A stretch of DNA of 64,000 bases, from NCBI GenBank assembly GCA_964586155.1, contig CAZPHC010000010.1, positions 111,585 to 175,584 on the forward strand, given 5' to 3'. Positions within the stretch are counted from its first letter, which is position 1, and each line of letters opens with the position of its first letter. Below are positions 25,914 through 36,493 of this stretch, in pieces. The notes beneath the pieces were generated by a model. The model ran no database searches. It saw nothing but the letters and a program-made list of their open reading frames with translations, and had not been told where the DNA came from. The position numbers were made by a program, and so were the translations under genes. The DNA is from SXNM01 sp964586155. Its GTDB lineage: Bacteria > Myxococcota_A > UBA9042.

Positions 25914-26017
25914 GACCCCGCGCGGCGCTGCCGCGTTGCGCGATCGGCCCGGCAGGTGCATCGTCGCGGCTTCCAACGCCCTGGCGTGCCCCTCTGCCCC
26001 GACCTGGAGCCCCGTCC

Positions 26018-27322
26018 GTGACGACCCCGACGCAGCAAGCCCCTGCATCCCCTCGTGGCGCCGCCTGGGTCGAGGGGTTGCGGCCGCTGTGCTGGGTCGA
26101 GATCGACGCGTCGGCGTTGCAGCACAACGTCGAGATCCTGGGACGCGAGAGCCGCCGCAACGGCCGGCGCCCGCTGCTGGCCGCGATGGTCAAGGGCAAC
26201 GCCTACGGCCACGACCGCCTGGTCGCGGGACGCGCGTTCTTGCGCGGCGGCGTCGACTGGCTCTGCGTCGCCGACGTCTTCGAGGCCGCGGCCCTGCGCG
26301 ACGGCGGCATCGACGCGCCGCTCTACAACGTCGTGCTGACGCCGCCCGACCACACCGCCGCCGCCGTCGGCCTCGACCTCGCCATGGTCACGGCCTCGCC
26401 CGACGCCGCGTTGGCCGCCGTCGCCGCGGGCAAGGCGCAAGGCAAGACCGTGCGCCTGCACCTCAAGCTCGAGACCGGCACCAACCGCCAGGGCCTGCGG
26501 CTGCCGGACCTGCTGGCGTTGGCCGAGCGGCTGCTGGCCGAAGATCCGGGCTGCATCGCGGGCATCACCAGCCACTACGCCGACATCGAGGACACCACCG
26601 AGCATCGCTTCGCCCTGTCGCAACGCCAGCGCTTCGACGAAGGCACCGCCGCGCTGCGCGCGCTGCTGGCGGGCGTGGGGCGCGATCCGGCGCAGCTCAT
26701 CGCCCACACCAGCAACTCGGCGGCGCTGCTGCTCTGGCCCGACCACGCCGCCGATCTCGTGCGCTTCGGCATCGCGGCGTTCGGGCTGTGGCCGTCGAAG
26801 GAGACCTTCCTCTCGGCGCAACAGCTCGGCGGCCACCCGATCGCGCTGCGCCCGGCGCTGAGCTGGAAGACGCGGCTGCTGCAGGTCAAGGACGTGCCCA
26901 CCGGCGAATTCGTCGGCTACGGCCGGACGTTCCGCGCCCTGCGGCCGACGCGCCTGGGCCTGCTGCCGATGGGCTACGCCGACGGCTACGACCGCCGCCT
27001 GTCGAGCCGAGGCCAGGTGCTCGTCCGCGGTCAGCGGGCGCCGGTGGTGGGCCGCGTCGCGATGAACCTCGTCGCGATCGACGTCACCGACGCGCCCGAG
27101 GCCCGGATCGACGACGAGGTCGTGCTCATCGGCAGCCAGCGCGACGCCGCCGGCGAGGTGGACACGATCCGCGCCGACGAGCTCGCCGCCTGGATGCAGA
27201 CGATCCACTACGAGGTGACGACGCGCATCGCCGAGCGCTTGCCGCGGATCGAGCTCGGCGCGCCGCCGCGCTGGCCGCCGGGCGCCGTCCCCGCCGGCGC
27301 CGTTCCCGCCCGAGGAGGCTGA
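26018..27322 (+). CDS. alr: Alanine racemase
   Basis: A 434-residue PLP enzyme of fold type III. The PLP lysine is K59 in MVKGNAYGHD, the second catalytic base is Tyr301 in VGYGRTF, and the MGYADGYDR and GRVAMNL blocks follow. It converts L-alanine to D-alanine for peptidoglycan. The N-terminus carries about 20 extra residues before CWVEIDASALQHNV. The GTG start at 26018 is 8 bases after GGAG. YaeQ follows immediately, with one base between the stop and its GTG, which implies coupled translation. Confidence 0.94.
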   Translation: MTTPTQQAPASPRGAAWVEGLRPLCWVEIDASALQHNVEILGRESRRNGRRPLLAAMVKGNAYGHDRLVAGRAFLRGGVDWLCVADVFEAAALRDGGIDAPLYNVVLTPPDHTAAAVGLDLAMVTASPDAALAAVAAGKAQGKTVRLHLKLETGTNRQGLRLPDLLALAERLLAEDPGCIAGITSHYADIEDTTEHRFALSQRQRFDEGTAALRALLAGVGRDPAQLIAHTSNSAALLLWPDHAADLVRFGIAAFGLWPSKETFLSAQQLGGHPIALRPALSWKTRLLQVKDVPTGEFVGYGRTFRALRPTRLGLLPMGYADGYDRRLSSRGQVLVRGQRAPVVGRVAMNLVAIDVTDAPEARIDDEVVLIGSQRDAAGEVDTIRADELAAWMQTIHYEVTTRIAERLPRIELGAPPRWPPGAVPAGAVPARGG

Positions 27323-27323
27323 T

Positions 27324-27887
27324 GTGGCCCTGACCGCGACGATGTACCGGATCGAGCTCGACCTCTCGGATATCGACCGAAGCGTCTACCTGCAGGAGTC
27401 GCTGCGCGTGGCGCAACACCCGTCCGAAGAGCTGCAGCGCGTCGTCGCCCGCGTGCTCGCCTACGCGTTGTGCTGGACCGAGCACCTGCAATTCGCCCGC
27501 GATCTCGCCGACAGCGAGACACCGGCGCTGACCAGCCACGACGACACCGGCATGTTGACCCAGTGGATCGAGGTCGGCGCCCCGGCGGCGAAGCGGCTGC
27601 ACAAGGCGTCCAAGCAGGGGGCCGAGGTCACGGTCGTCACCTTCCGCGGCCCCGACGACGGCCTCGACGCGCTGCGGCGCAACCTGCAACGCGAGAACGT
27701 CCACCGCGCCGAAGCGATCACCACGCTCGCGTTGTCGGCGGCCGGGGTCCAGTCGATCGCCGACGCGATGGGCCGCTCCAGCGCCTGGACCGTGATCCGC
27801 GCCGGCGACTCGCTGCAGGTCCTGGTCGACGGCGCGACGTACGAGATCGAGCTTCGTGTCGGCACGCTCGATCAGCTGATGGCCTGA
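27324..27887 (+). CDS. yaeQ: YaeQ family protein
   Basis: The 187-residue product follows the YaeQ family across its whole length: start MALTATMYRIELDLSDIDR, then LRVAQHPSEELQRVVARVLAYAL, then WIEVGAPAAKRLHKASKQ. The fold is a PD-(D/E)XK-like relative of unclear function, once described as a suppressor in an RfaH context. AGGAGG lies six bases before the GTG, and the family start MAL confirms it. It is translationally coupled to alanine racemase. Confidence 0.92.
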   Translation: MALTATMYRIELDLSDIDRSVYLQESLRVAQHPSEELQRVVARVLAYALCWTEHLQFARDLADSETPALTSHDDTGMLTQWIEVGAPAAKRLHKASKQGAEVTVVTFRGPDDGLDALRRNLQRENVHRAEAITTLALSAAGVQSIADAMGRSSAWTVIRAGDSLQVLVDGATYEIELRVGTLDQLMA

Positions 27888-28031
27888 CGCGGCGCCTCGC
27901 GCGGCCGGCTCGGACCGGGCGGCGCAGCGCGCGGCCGTCCCGAGGCACGATCCGCCTCTGGTGAAGCTCGGCGGGGCCCGCTAAACTGGCACTGCGCGCC
28001 AATCCCCCGAGCCGGCGCACGAGGAACGATC

Positions 28032-31000
28032 ATGCGGACATCGACGTTGACCCGAATCGCCCTGCTCCTGGGCCTGGCGCTGCCGCTCGGCTGCGGCGAC
28101 GACTTCGCCACGGCGGGCCCGTCCATCGTCGAAGGCGACGTCTCGGCCAATGGCGACGTCACCAACCTCGCCGATGGCTCCACCGACACGCCTTCGGACG
28201 TCGTGACGGCCAACGACAGCGCGGGCGGCAGCGACATCGCCGGCACCGACGAGGACGCCACCGGCACCGACGAGGACGCCACCGGCACCGACGACAGCAC
28301 CGGCGGCGACACCACCGCCGACGACAGCACCGGCGGCGACGACACCACCGCCGACGACACCACCGCCGACGACAGCACCGGCGGCGACGACGCGACCAAC
28401 CCGGCCGACACCACCGCCGACGACACCACCGCCGACGACACCACCGCCNNNNNNNNNNNNNNNNNNNNNNNNNNNNNNNNNNNNNNNNNNNNNNNNNNNN
28501 NNNNNNNNNNNNNNNNNNNNNNNNNNNNNNNNNNNNNNNNNNNNNNNNCGACGACACCACCGCCGACGACACCACCGCCGACGACAGCACCGGCGGCGAC
28601 GACGCGACCAACCCGGCCGACACCACCGCCGACGACAGCACCGCCGACGACACCACCGGCGGCGACGACGCGACCAACCCGGCCGACACCACCGCCGACG
28701 ACACCACCGCCGACGACACCACCGCCAGCGACACCACCGCCAGCGACGCGTCCAGCGACACCAGCGGCGGCTGTGTGCCGACGGTGCCCGCCGACGAGTT
28801 CTGCGACGGCATCGACAACGACTGCAACGGCAAGACCGACGAGGGTTCCTGCGCCGACACGCCGTGCGCCAAGGGTGCCTGCGTCGCCAGCAACGCCTCG
28901 CTCACGGGCGTGGCCTGCGCGTACACGGACATCAGCGGCCCCTGCGACGACGGCGACGCCTGCACCACGGGCGACGCCTGCAAGGGCGGCAGCTGCGCCG
29001 CTGGCACGCCGATCGCCTGCGACGACAACAACGCCTGCACCACCGATCTCTGCGCCGCCGGCAAATGCAGCTCGATCGCGATCCCCGGCTGCACCGGCAC
29101 GAGCGCCTGCACCTACGGCCAGGCCACCTGCGCCAAGGGCAGCTACTGCTCGGTCGCGCCCGGCGTCTGCGGTGGCGCCGGCCAATGCGCGCCGATCCCC
29201 TCCGGCTGCCTGACGGTCGTCCAGCCCGTCTGCGGCTGCGACGGCAAGACCTACAGCAACGCCTGCGCGGCGGCGACCGCGGGCGTCGCGGTGGCCAGCG
29301 ACGGCGAGTGCAAGACGACCAAGACCTGCGGCGGCTTCGCCGGCCTGACGTGCGGCAAGGGCGAGATCTGCGAGGTCCTCGCCTGTGGCGCCGACATCCC
29401 CGGCACCTGCGTCCCGACGCCGCAGCAGCCGTGCCCCAAGACCACGCCCGAGGCGCAAGAGTGCGGCTGCGACGGCCAGACCTACGCCAACTCCTGCTTC
29501 CGCCAGCTCGCCGGCGTCGCCAAGAAGGCCAGCGGCCCGTGCCCGACGACGCTCGCCTGCCCGGTCGGCGACAACTCGACCTGCGGCAGCGCCGGCTACT
29601 GCAAGGGCGGCTGCGGCGGCAAGGGCGTCTGCGCTGCCAAGCCCGACATCTGCACCAAGGAGCTGTTCGAGGTCTGCGGCTGCGACGGCAAGACCTACCA
29701 GAACGAGTGCTTCGCCGCGATGGCCGGCGTCTCGAAGGCCAGCAACGGCGCCTGCGCCCCGGCCGGCTGCAAGGCCGACGCCGACTGCAACGACAGCAAC
29801 GCCTGCACCACCGACACCTGCAACCTCAAGACCGGCCTGTGCAGCAACGCCGCGATCCCCAACTGCCCGGCCCAGGCCTGCGCGGTCGGCGACGCCAGCG
29901 TCTGTGCCAGCACCGACTTCTGCAAGGGCAGCTGCGGCGGCAAGGGCATCTGCGCCGCCAAGCCGCAGGTCTGCACCAAGGAGCTGTTCGAGGTCTGCGG
30001 CTGCGACGGCAAGACCTACGGCAACGAGTGCCTGGCCAACATGGCCGGCGTGGTCAAGGCCAGCGACGGCGCCTGCGCCCCCGCCGGCTGCAAGACCAAC
30101 CTCGACTGCAGCGACGGCAAGCCCTGCACCTTCGACGTCTGCGACACCACCAGCGGCAAGTGCAGCAACAACGCCATCGCCGGCTGCACCGGCCCCTGCG
30201 ACCAGGGCCAGAGCTGCGACGACGGCAACGTCTGCACCTCGGAGACCTGCACCAAGGTCGGCGTCTGCATCTCGAACCCGATCGACGGCAAGTGCGACGA
30301 CGGCAACCTCTGCACCGGCGGCGACGCCTGCAAGGACGGCGCCTGCAACGCCGGGCTGGTCAAGGTCTGCAACGACTTCAACGCCTGCACCGCCGACAGC
30401 TGCAACGCCAAGACCGGCGACTGCGTCTTCGCGCCGATCGCGGGCTGCACCGGCAGCAAGTGCACCATCGGCGGCACCGACTGCCCCAAGGCCACCTGGT
30501 GCGAGGCCAGCTCGGTCGGCACCTGCAGCGGCGGTGGCGTCTGCTCGAGCGTCCCGACGATCTGCCCGCTGGCGATCGTCCCGGTCTGCGGCTGCGACGG
30601 CAAGACCTACAACAACGCCTGCGAAGCGGCCAAGGTCGGCGTGAACGTCGCGAGCTCGGGCGCCTGCGTCAAGCCCGAGTGCAGCCAGGCAGCCGACTGC
30701 AACGACAACAACGCCTGCACGCTCGACAGCTGCACCGCCGGCAAGTGCGTCCACCTCGCGACCAAGGGCTGCACGCCCTGCGCCGTGGTCGGTGATTGCA
30801 ACGACAACAACGCCTGCACCACCGAGACCTGCAGCGAAGGCAAGTGCGTCTACGCCTCGCTCGCCAACTGCAAGCCCTGCGCCAGCGGCGCCGACTGCAA
30901 CGACAACAACGTCTGCACCACCGACAGCTGCACCCTCGGCAAATGCAGCAACATCGCGATCAAGGGCTGCACGACGTGCGCCGTCGCCGGCGATTGCAAC

Positions 31001-31696
31001 GACAACAACGCCTGCACCTCCGACAGCTGCAACGGCGGCAAGTGCGTCTACGGGCTGACCGCCAACTGCAAGCCGTGCGCGGTCGCCGGCGACTGCAACG
31101 ACAACAACGCCTGCACCACCGACAGCTGCTCGGCCGGCAAATGCGTCAACCTCGCGATCAAGGGCTGCGCGCCCTGCTCGGTCGCGGGCGACTGCAACGA
31201 CAACAACGCTTGCACCACCGACGCCTGCACCGCGGGCAAGTGCAGCAACACGGCGATCACGGGCTGCAAGTCCTGCGCGACGACCGGCGACTGCAACGAC
31301 AACAACGCCTGCACCACCGACAGCTGCGCCAGCGGCGTGTGCAAGAACGACGTGACCAACGGCTGCACACCCTGCGCGTCCCTGGCCGACTGCAACGACA
31401 ACAACAACTGCACGCTCGACACCTGCTCCAGCGGCAAGTGCGCCCACAGCGCGATCCCGGGCTGCGTGACGATCAAGAGCTGCACCATCGGCAACAAGGG
31501 CGAGTGCGGCGACGGCCTGTGGTGCACCGCGGGCGTCTCGCTGAGCCAATGCGGCGCCAAGGGCACCTGCCTGTCGACCAAGACGTGCAGCACGTTCTCG
31601 GGCAAGGTCTGCGGCTGCGACAGCAAGACCTACGACAACACCTGCACCGCCGCGGTCGCCGACGTCGGCGTCGCCGGGTTCGGCGCCTGCAAGTAG
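28032..31696 (+). CDS. Kazal/CTDC cysteine-rich lipoprotein (contains a gap)
   Basis: A lipoprotein (ALPLGC, Cys21) whose coding sequence crosses the 100-N gap; the frames on either side differ by one base because the gap length is a placeholder. The order is: signal; a long Asp/Thr/Ala linker of DDTTA pentapeptides; a MopE-type motif (CDGIDNDCNGKTDE); a CTDC unit; six Kazal-like cores (CGCDGKTYxNxC) mixed with CTDC units; and eight tandem units built on DCNDNNACTTDSC. The last Kazal-like core is at the C-terminus. Kazal domains usually inhibit serine proteases, so protection against extracellular proteases is plausible. AGGA precedes the ATG. The 3' end is one base from the convergent TPR gene. 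Confidence 0.85.
28300..28760 (+). repeat. 15-base tandem repeats encoding DDTTA/DDSTG linker
   Basis: Nearly identical 15-base units encode the pentapeptides DDTTA and DDSTG on both sides of the gap, with a longer unit containing DDATNPAD repeated three times. The DNA copies are almost perfect, which explains the assembly break and suggests recent expansion. The protein segment is an extended spacer between the lipid anchor and the cysteine-rich part. Confidence 0.85.
28449..28548. other. Scaffold gap of 100 N
   Basis: Exactly 100 unknown bases sit inside a 15-base tandem repeat. The true length is unknown; the reading frame requires a length that is one third-phase different from 100. Confidence 0.97.
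30688..31465 (+). repeat. Eight coding tandem repeats (DCNDNNACTTDSC units)
   Basis: Eight units of roughly 31-33 residues each contain the core DCNDNN-x-CT-x-x-x-C, followed by x-x-G-x-C and a C-P/T-C hinge. They form the C-terminal half of the Kazal/CTDC lipoprotein. Each has the six-cysteine spacing of the CTDC family. Confidence 0.85.
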
Positions 31697-31697
31697 C

Positions 31698-34157
31698 TCA
31701 GGGCCGGCCGGACGCGTCGGCGATGTCGACCGACGCGTCCGCGCCGACCGCCGTCCGTGCCAGGCGAGCGCGCAGCAACGCCGAGAGCGCCGGCAACCAC
31801 GCCACGACGTGCGCCGACCACAGCTGCGGATTTGGGATCACGCGCAGCTCGTCACCGACGTAGAGGGTGTGCAGCACCGACGAGCGGTTGCCGCGCATCA
31901 TCGCCAACGCCGACTCGCACACGGCGTGCAGCCGATCGGCCCGGATCTTCGCGCTCGGCGTCAGCCCGGCCTGCGCGCTCGCCAACCAGAGGATCGCCGG
32001 CGCGATCGTGTCCAAGCGGGCGCAGACCCGGTCGCGCGCGTCGTGGTCGCCGAGCGCGTCGTAGGTCAAGGCCAGGTTCATCCAGGCGCCGATCCGCGTC
32101 GGCTTCTCGCGGGTCGCCAGCTCGAGGTCGGCGCGGGCCGCCGCCCAACGCTTGCGCTTGCGCGCCAACTCGCCGCGGTAGACCACCGTCGTCGCCGTGC
32201 TCAGCTCGGGGAACTTGCGCCGTCCCAGGTGAGCAAACCAGCGCGCCCGCAGCGTCTGTCCCCGCAGCATGCACGCCGCCGAGCTGCCGACGTAGCCCCA
32301 GCGGCACGGCTTGCGCGCGATGGCGCGGCGGAAGTCGGCGAGCGCGCCGTCGATGTCGCCGATCCAGAGCCGCAGCTCGCCCTGGTAGGTAAAGGGGTGC
32401 GGCGACCGCGGGTAGCGCCGGGCGATCTCGACGAAGCCGGCCAGGACCTCGTCGGCGGGCTGCGTCATCAGCCGCAGCAGCTGGGTGGTCGCGGCCATGC
32501 GGCCGCCAGCGGCCTCGACGACGACCAACGCGTCGTCAGGCCCGGTTCGTAGCGTCAGGCGATCGGTGCGGTTGCCGCCCATGGCGCGCAGCACGCCACG
32601 CAACGCCGCGACCTGCGACGCGGGATCGGGCCCGGGCAGCGGCACGCCAGCGGCGCGGCACAATGGCTCCAGCTGCTCACCAGAGAAGCCGTCGGCGTCG
32701 GTGCTGCGCGCGGCGAAGCGGGCGAGCGGGCGTCCGGCGAAGGTCGCGCTGAGGTCGACCAGCTCGAGCAGCGCGTGGGCGACGACGCTGTTGCCGTCGC
32801 GCAACGACGCCTCGAGGTCCTCGACGGCCGCCTCGAACGCCCCGAGCGCGAGCCGGGCCTCGGCCCGGGCGACCAACGCCGTCCGCCGCACCGCCGGGTC
32901 GGCCACGGCGATGGCCAGCGCCTCGATCGCGCCCGCCGCCTCGCCCTGCTGCAGCAGCGCCACGCCTTCGATCAGCGCCGCCTTCGGATGCGCGCTGCCG
33001 AACGCCGCGACCCGCTCGCGCGCCTGCGACCAACGGCCGCGGAACAACCAGAGCTCGGCGAGGGCGAGCGCCGCCTCCTGCTCCTCGTCGGCGATCTGCG
33101 CGAGCGTCTGCTCGGCGAGCACGAACGCGCCGACCTCGATCGCGACGCGGGCCGCGCGGAGCGCGAACGACGGGCCTCCCTGGTCGCGGACGACGGCGCG
33201 CAGCCCAGATCCGCGCGCCGACGCCGCGATCGCCGCTTCCAGGGCGACCGTCGCGGCGGCGGTGTCGCCCATGCGGCCTTCTGCGCGCGCGCGCTCCAAC
33301 AAGCAATCGGCCGCCAGGTCGGGGGCGACCGCGCTCGCGACGGCGCCCCAACAGCTCGCCGCCGGGCGATCGGCGCGCAGCGCGCTGCTTTGTCGGGCCA
33401 GGAGCTCCATCGCGACGACCGCGTCGGCCTCCCCTGCGCCGATGGTGGACGCGCGGCGGACGTTGGCCTCGACCACGGCGAGAGCCGCCGCGCGCGCGCC
33501 GAGCAAGGCGTGCCCGGCCACGGCCAGTGCGGCCCGCTCGAGGCTGTTGGCGCCGGCGCCGTCCTGACGGTCCTGGAACACCGCGAGCCCGGCGTCGAAG
33601 TCACCGAGCGCGAGCCAGAGCAGGCCGACGTAGGCCCGATCGTCGTCAGGGAGCGTGGCCACGTCCAGCTCGGTCAGCGTCGCACGACAGGCTTGCAGGC
33701 GCGTCGGATCGGGCCGACGCCGCAGCTGCTCCGCGACGCCGAGCAAGCGCGCGCGCCGGTCCGAGAGCGCATCAGGCGCGGCGGCGACGGTCTCGGCTGT
33801 GCCGCCGTGTCGCCCCAGCTGCGCCAGCCAACGTTGCCCGTTCACCAGGGCGACGACGCCGTCCGCGTGATCGCGCAAGGCGTCCGCGATGCGCGCACAA
33901 TGGGGCAAGGCACTGTCGTACAGCGGTCCGCGGCCGATGTTGGGCACGACGGCAAAGGAGCTGCCGTGGGCGCCCGGGACGTCCAGGCGCAGGGTGCGCG
34001 TCTGGCCGCGGACCCGGACCACCAGCGCGACCGTGTCACCATCGGTCGTCAACCCGTCGATCTGGTAGCCCTGCGGAAGCGCCCGGCCGAGCCAGTCCGG
34101 CAGCGGCGCCAGCCACCAAGGGGGGCGTGAGGTTCCAGGATCGCCGGTTGCGGACAT
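31698..34157 (-). CDS. Large TPR-repeat protein, function unknown
   Basis: The 819-residue protein has no signal peptide. The first 150 residues form a small beta-rich domain (GYQIDGLTTDGDTVALVVRVRGQTRTLRLDV, likely strands). The rest is helical, with many TPR-like units such as LALAELWLFRGRWSQARERVAAFGSAHP and FTYQGELRLWIGDIDGALADFRRAIARKP. It is probably a cytoplasmic scaffold. AGGAG lies six bases before the ATG at 34157; the open frame extends upstream but without protein character. The stop is one base from the convergent lipoprotein stop. The NlpC-like lipoprotein gene is 62 bases upstream on the same strand. Confidence 0.75.
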   Translation of the reverse strand: MSATGDPGTSRPPWWLAPLPDWLGRALPQGYQIDGLTTDGDTVALVVRVRGQTRTLRLDVPGAHGSSFAVVPNIGRGPLYDSALPHCARIADALRDHADGVVALVNGQRWLAQLGRHGGTAETVAAAPDALSDRRARLLGVAEQLRRRPDPTRLQACRATLTELDVATLPDDDRAYVGLLWLALGDFDAGLAVFQDRQDGAGANSLERAALAVAGHALLGARAAALAVVEANVRRASTIGAGEADAVVAMELLARQSSALRADRPAASCWGAVASAVAPDLAADCLLERARAEGRMGDTAAATVALEAAIAASARGSGLRAVVRDQGGPSFALRAARVAIEVGAFVLAEQTLAQIADEEQEAALALAELWLFRGRWSQARERVAAFGSAHPKAALIEGVALLQQGEAAGAIEALAIAVADPAVRRTALVARAEARLALGAFEAAVEDLEASLRDGNSVVAHALLELVDLSATFAGRPLARFAARSTDADGFSGEQLEPLCRAAGVPLPGPDPASQVAALRGVLRAMGGNRTDRLTLRTGPDDALVVVEAAGGRMAATTQLLRLMTQPADEVLAGFVEIARRYPRSPHPFTYQGELRLWIGDIDGALADFRRAIARKPCRWGYVGSSAACMLRGQTLRARWFAHLGRRKFPELSTATTVVYRGELARKRKRWAAARADLELATREKPTRIGAWMNLALTYDALGDHDARDRVCARLDTIAPAILWLASAQAGLTPSAKIRADRLHAVCESALAMMRGNRSSVLHTLYVGDELRVIPNPQLWSAHVVAWLPALSALLRARLARTAVGADASVDIADASGRP

Positions 34158-34219
34158 CGACGCTCCTGGTCCCCGGGCCACGCAGATCACGCCCGGAGCC
34201 CCGCTGCGCCGGCCGGTGC

Positions 34220-35026
34220 TCACGGCTTCGGCCGCATCACGGCGTAGACGTGCGTGAGCAGGTACGAACGGTAGCCCCCCGGCACCTGCCGATGGCTGCC
34301 GACGTAGCTCAACATTAGCGCCTCGACGCGCTCGCGATCCAGCCACGCGACGAAGATCGCGCTGTGCTCGCTGCCGTTGTACGAGTGGTTGACGTACGAG
34401 AGGAAATCTCCGGGCTGGAACTCGGCGGGGTCGACGTACGGCCCGGACTTGCGGCCTCGATGCACCCGCTGCCGTCGGCGGCCCTCGAAGCCCGCCTGCT
34501 GGTACACGGCGGTGGCGAAGGTCCAACACGAGCCGACGACGATCTGGCCCTGCTCGACCATGGCCCGCCCGGTCTGCAGCACCTGCCGCCCCTCGGGGCT
34601 CGCCTGCGCTTCGGCCTCGTCGAGGATCGCGCGCACGGTCGGCGGGATCTCGACCCCGTCGCGCCCGACCCCGTCGCGCCCGACCCCGTCGCGCCCGACG
34701 CCGTGGCGCCACGCGTCCGGCCGTTGCGCCGGATCCACCTCGGCGACGGGCGGTGGCCCGGGCCGCTGCGGCGGCGAGACGTTGCGCCGCAGCCGCTGCT
34801 TGCCGTCGCGGTCGGCGTCGCCGCGGCGGCCGTCGTCGCCATCGAAGAGCGGATCGTGGTCGCGGACCTCGATCACGCGCGTATTGCAGCCAGTGGCCAG
34901 CGACGTCAGCGACGCCAGCGACGCCACGAGCGCCAACGTCGCCGCGCTCACAAGCGACGACGGGGCCGATCGGCCGGCGGCTGCCGGCGTGGTCCTCGTC
35001 GCGACGCTGGTCGGTTGCAGCCCCAT
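34220..35026 (-). CDS. NlpC/P60- or CHAP-like lipoprotein
   Basis: A 268-residue lipoprotein (LTSLATGC, Cys47). After a charged linker with four copies of VGRDG comes a papain-like amidase domain: a catalytic Cys167 in VGSCWTFATAVYQQAGF, PGDFLSYVNH in between, and His221 in GSEHSAIFVAW. Such enzymes cut peptidoglycan peptides or similar amides outside the inner membrane; the exact family is uncertain. ATG 35026 has no clear ribosome site, and GTG codons inside the signal region could also serve. It is divergent from cydA and upstream of the TPR gene on the same strand. Confidence 0.7.
   Translation of the reverse strand: MGLQPTSVATRTTPAAAGRSAPSSLVSAATLALVASLASLTSLATGCNTRVIEVRDHDPLFDGDDGRRGDADRDGKQRLRRNVSPPQRPGPPPVAEVDPAQRPDAWRHGVGRDGVGRDGVGRDGVEIPPTVRAILDEAEAQASPEGRQVLQTGRAMVEQGQIVVGSCWTFATAVYQQAGFEGRRRQRVHRGRKSGPYVDPAEFQPGDFLSYVNHSYNGSEHSAIFVAWLDRERVEALMLSYVGSHRQVPGGYRSYLLTHVYAVMRPKP
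34651..34710 (-). repeat. Four 15-base tandem repeats (VGRDG)
   Basis: Three identical 15-base units and one near copy encode VGRDG in the linker of the NlpC-like lipoprotein. Identical DNA copies indicate recent or ongoing slippage, so the copy number may vary between strains. Confidence 0.9.
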
Positions 35027-35155
35027 CGCCGTGCAACGTAGCGCGCCGGCGCTCGATTCGCAGCCCCTCGCCGCGCCCTCGTTGGGATTGTCGCCCGCGT
35101 CTGCTACCCTCGCGGCGCCCGAGGCGGCTGCGGTCGCCCGCGCAGGAGGTCCCCG

Positions 35156-36493
35156 ATGAGCGACCTGCTGGCTGCCCGTGCGCAGATGGCGATGTCCCTG
35201 GGCTTCCACATCCTGTTCGCCATCGTCGGCATGGCGATGCCGCTGTTCATGGTCATCGCCGAGGCGATCTGGCAGCGCACGGGCGATCCCGTCGCGCTCG
35301 ACCTGGCCAGGCGTTGGAGCAAGGGCACGGCGATCTTGTTCGCCGTCGGCGCGGTCTCGGGCACGGCGCTCTCGTTCGAGCTCGGCCTGCTCTGGCCCGA
35401 ATTCATGCGCCACGCCGGCCCGGTGATCGGCATGCCGTTTTCGCTCGAAGGGTTTGCCTTCTTCCTCGAGGCGATCTTCCTCGGCATCTGGCTCTACGGC
35501 TGGGATCGCATCTCGCCGCGGCTGCACCTGCTCGCCGGCGCGGGCGTCTGGGTCTGCGGCATGGCCTCGGGCGCGTTCGTCGTCTGCGCCAACGCCTGGA
35601 TGAACACGCCCGCCGGCTTCCGCTTCGACAACGGCGTGGTGCGCGACGTGCAGCCCTGGGTCGCGATGTGGAACCCCGCGGCCGGCGCCGAGGTGCTGCA
35701 CATGCTGATCGCGGCGCTCGAGGCCGTCGGCTTCGCCGTGGCGGCGATCCACGCCTGGGTGCTGCTGCGCCAGCCTCGCGACCGGATGCATCGCCTCGCC
35801 TTCGCCATCGCCCTGGCCGTCGGCGGCGTCGCGGCGATCGTGCAGCCGATGTCGGGGCATCACAGCGCGGTGCACGTCGCCGAGCACCAGCCGGTCAAGC
35901 TCGCGGCGATGGAGGCGCATTTCCACACCGCGCGCGGCGTCGGCCTGCGGATCGGCGGCTGGCCCGACGAGGAGACCGCCGAGGTCCACGCCTCGCTGGA
36001 GATCCCCTACGCCCTGAGCATGCTCGCGTTCTTCGACCCCAACGCCGAGGTCAAGGGCCTGCTCGACGTGCCACGCGACGAGTGGCCGCCGGTCGCGGTG
36101 GTCCACATCGCCTTCCAGATCATGGTCGGCTGCGGCACGGTGCTGATGCTGGTCGCCCTGCTGGCCGCGCTGCTCGCCTGGCGCAGGCGCGGCATCCCCG
36201 ACGATCGCCGCCTGCTGTGGGCCGTCGTGCTCTGCGGCCCGCTCGGCGTCGTCGCGGTCGAGGCCGGCTGGACCGTCACCGAGGTCGGCCGCCAGCCCTG
36301 GATCGTGCACGGCATCCTGCGCACGGCCGACGCGGTGACGCCGATGCCGGGCCTGGTCGTGCCGTTCGTGGTGTTCTCGTTGCTCTACGCCGCGTTGGGG
36401 GTCGCGGCGATCGGCCTGCTGCGCCGCCACGTCTTCGCCACGACCCTGCCGAGCGGTCCCGCGGCGGCGTCGAGCGAGGTCGGCCATGGTTGA
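35156..36493 (+). CDS. cydA: Cytochrome bd-type ubiquinol oxidase subunit I (CioA-like)
   Basis: The 445-residue subunit has nine membrane helices and the heme ligands His18 (LGFHILF), His182 (EVLHMLI) and Met323 (QIMVG), plus GRQPW at 378-382. The quinol-binding loop between helices is short (about residues 240-310), which marks the cyanide-insensitive CioA group rather than the long-loop E. coli type. It oxidises quinol and reduces oxygen to water in the inner membrane. AGGAGG precedes the ATG. cydB overlaps it by eight bases. Confidence 0.95.
   Translation: MSDLLAARAQMAMSLGFHILFAIVGMAMPLFMVIAEAIWQRTGDPVALDLARRWSKGTAILFAVGAVSGTALSFELGLLWPEFMRHAGPVIGMPFSLEGFAFFLEAIFLGIWLYGWDRISPRLHLLAGAGVWVCGMASGAFVVCANAWMNTPAGFRFDNGVVRDVQPWVAMWNPAAGAEVLHMLIAALEAVGFAVAAIHAWVLLRQPRDRMHRLAFAIALAVGGVAAIVQPMSGHHSAVHVAEHQPVKLAAMEAHFHTARGVGLRIGGWPDEETAEVHASLEIPYALSMLAFFDPNAEVKGLLDVPRDEWPPVAVVHIAFQIMVGCGTVLMLVALLAALLAWRRRGIPDDRRLLWAVVLCGPLGVVAVEAGWTVTEVGRQPWIVHGILRTADAVTPMPGLVVPFVVFSLLYAALGVAAIGLLRRHVFATTLPSGPAAASSEVGHG

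Noticed and set aside
28449..28548. Apparent frameshift in the Kazal lipoprotein gene
   Set aside because: The frame change coincides exactly with 100 placeholder N and the same pentapeptides continue on both sides.
30688..31465. Regularly spaced repeats resembling a CRISPR-like array
   Set aside because: The period is about 96 bases, the repeats are imperfect and in frame, and they encode a conserved cysteine motif within a lipoprotein.
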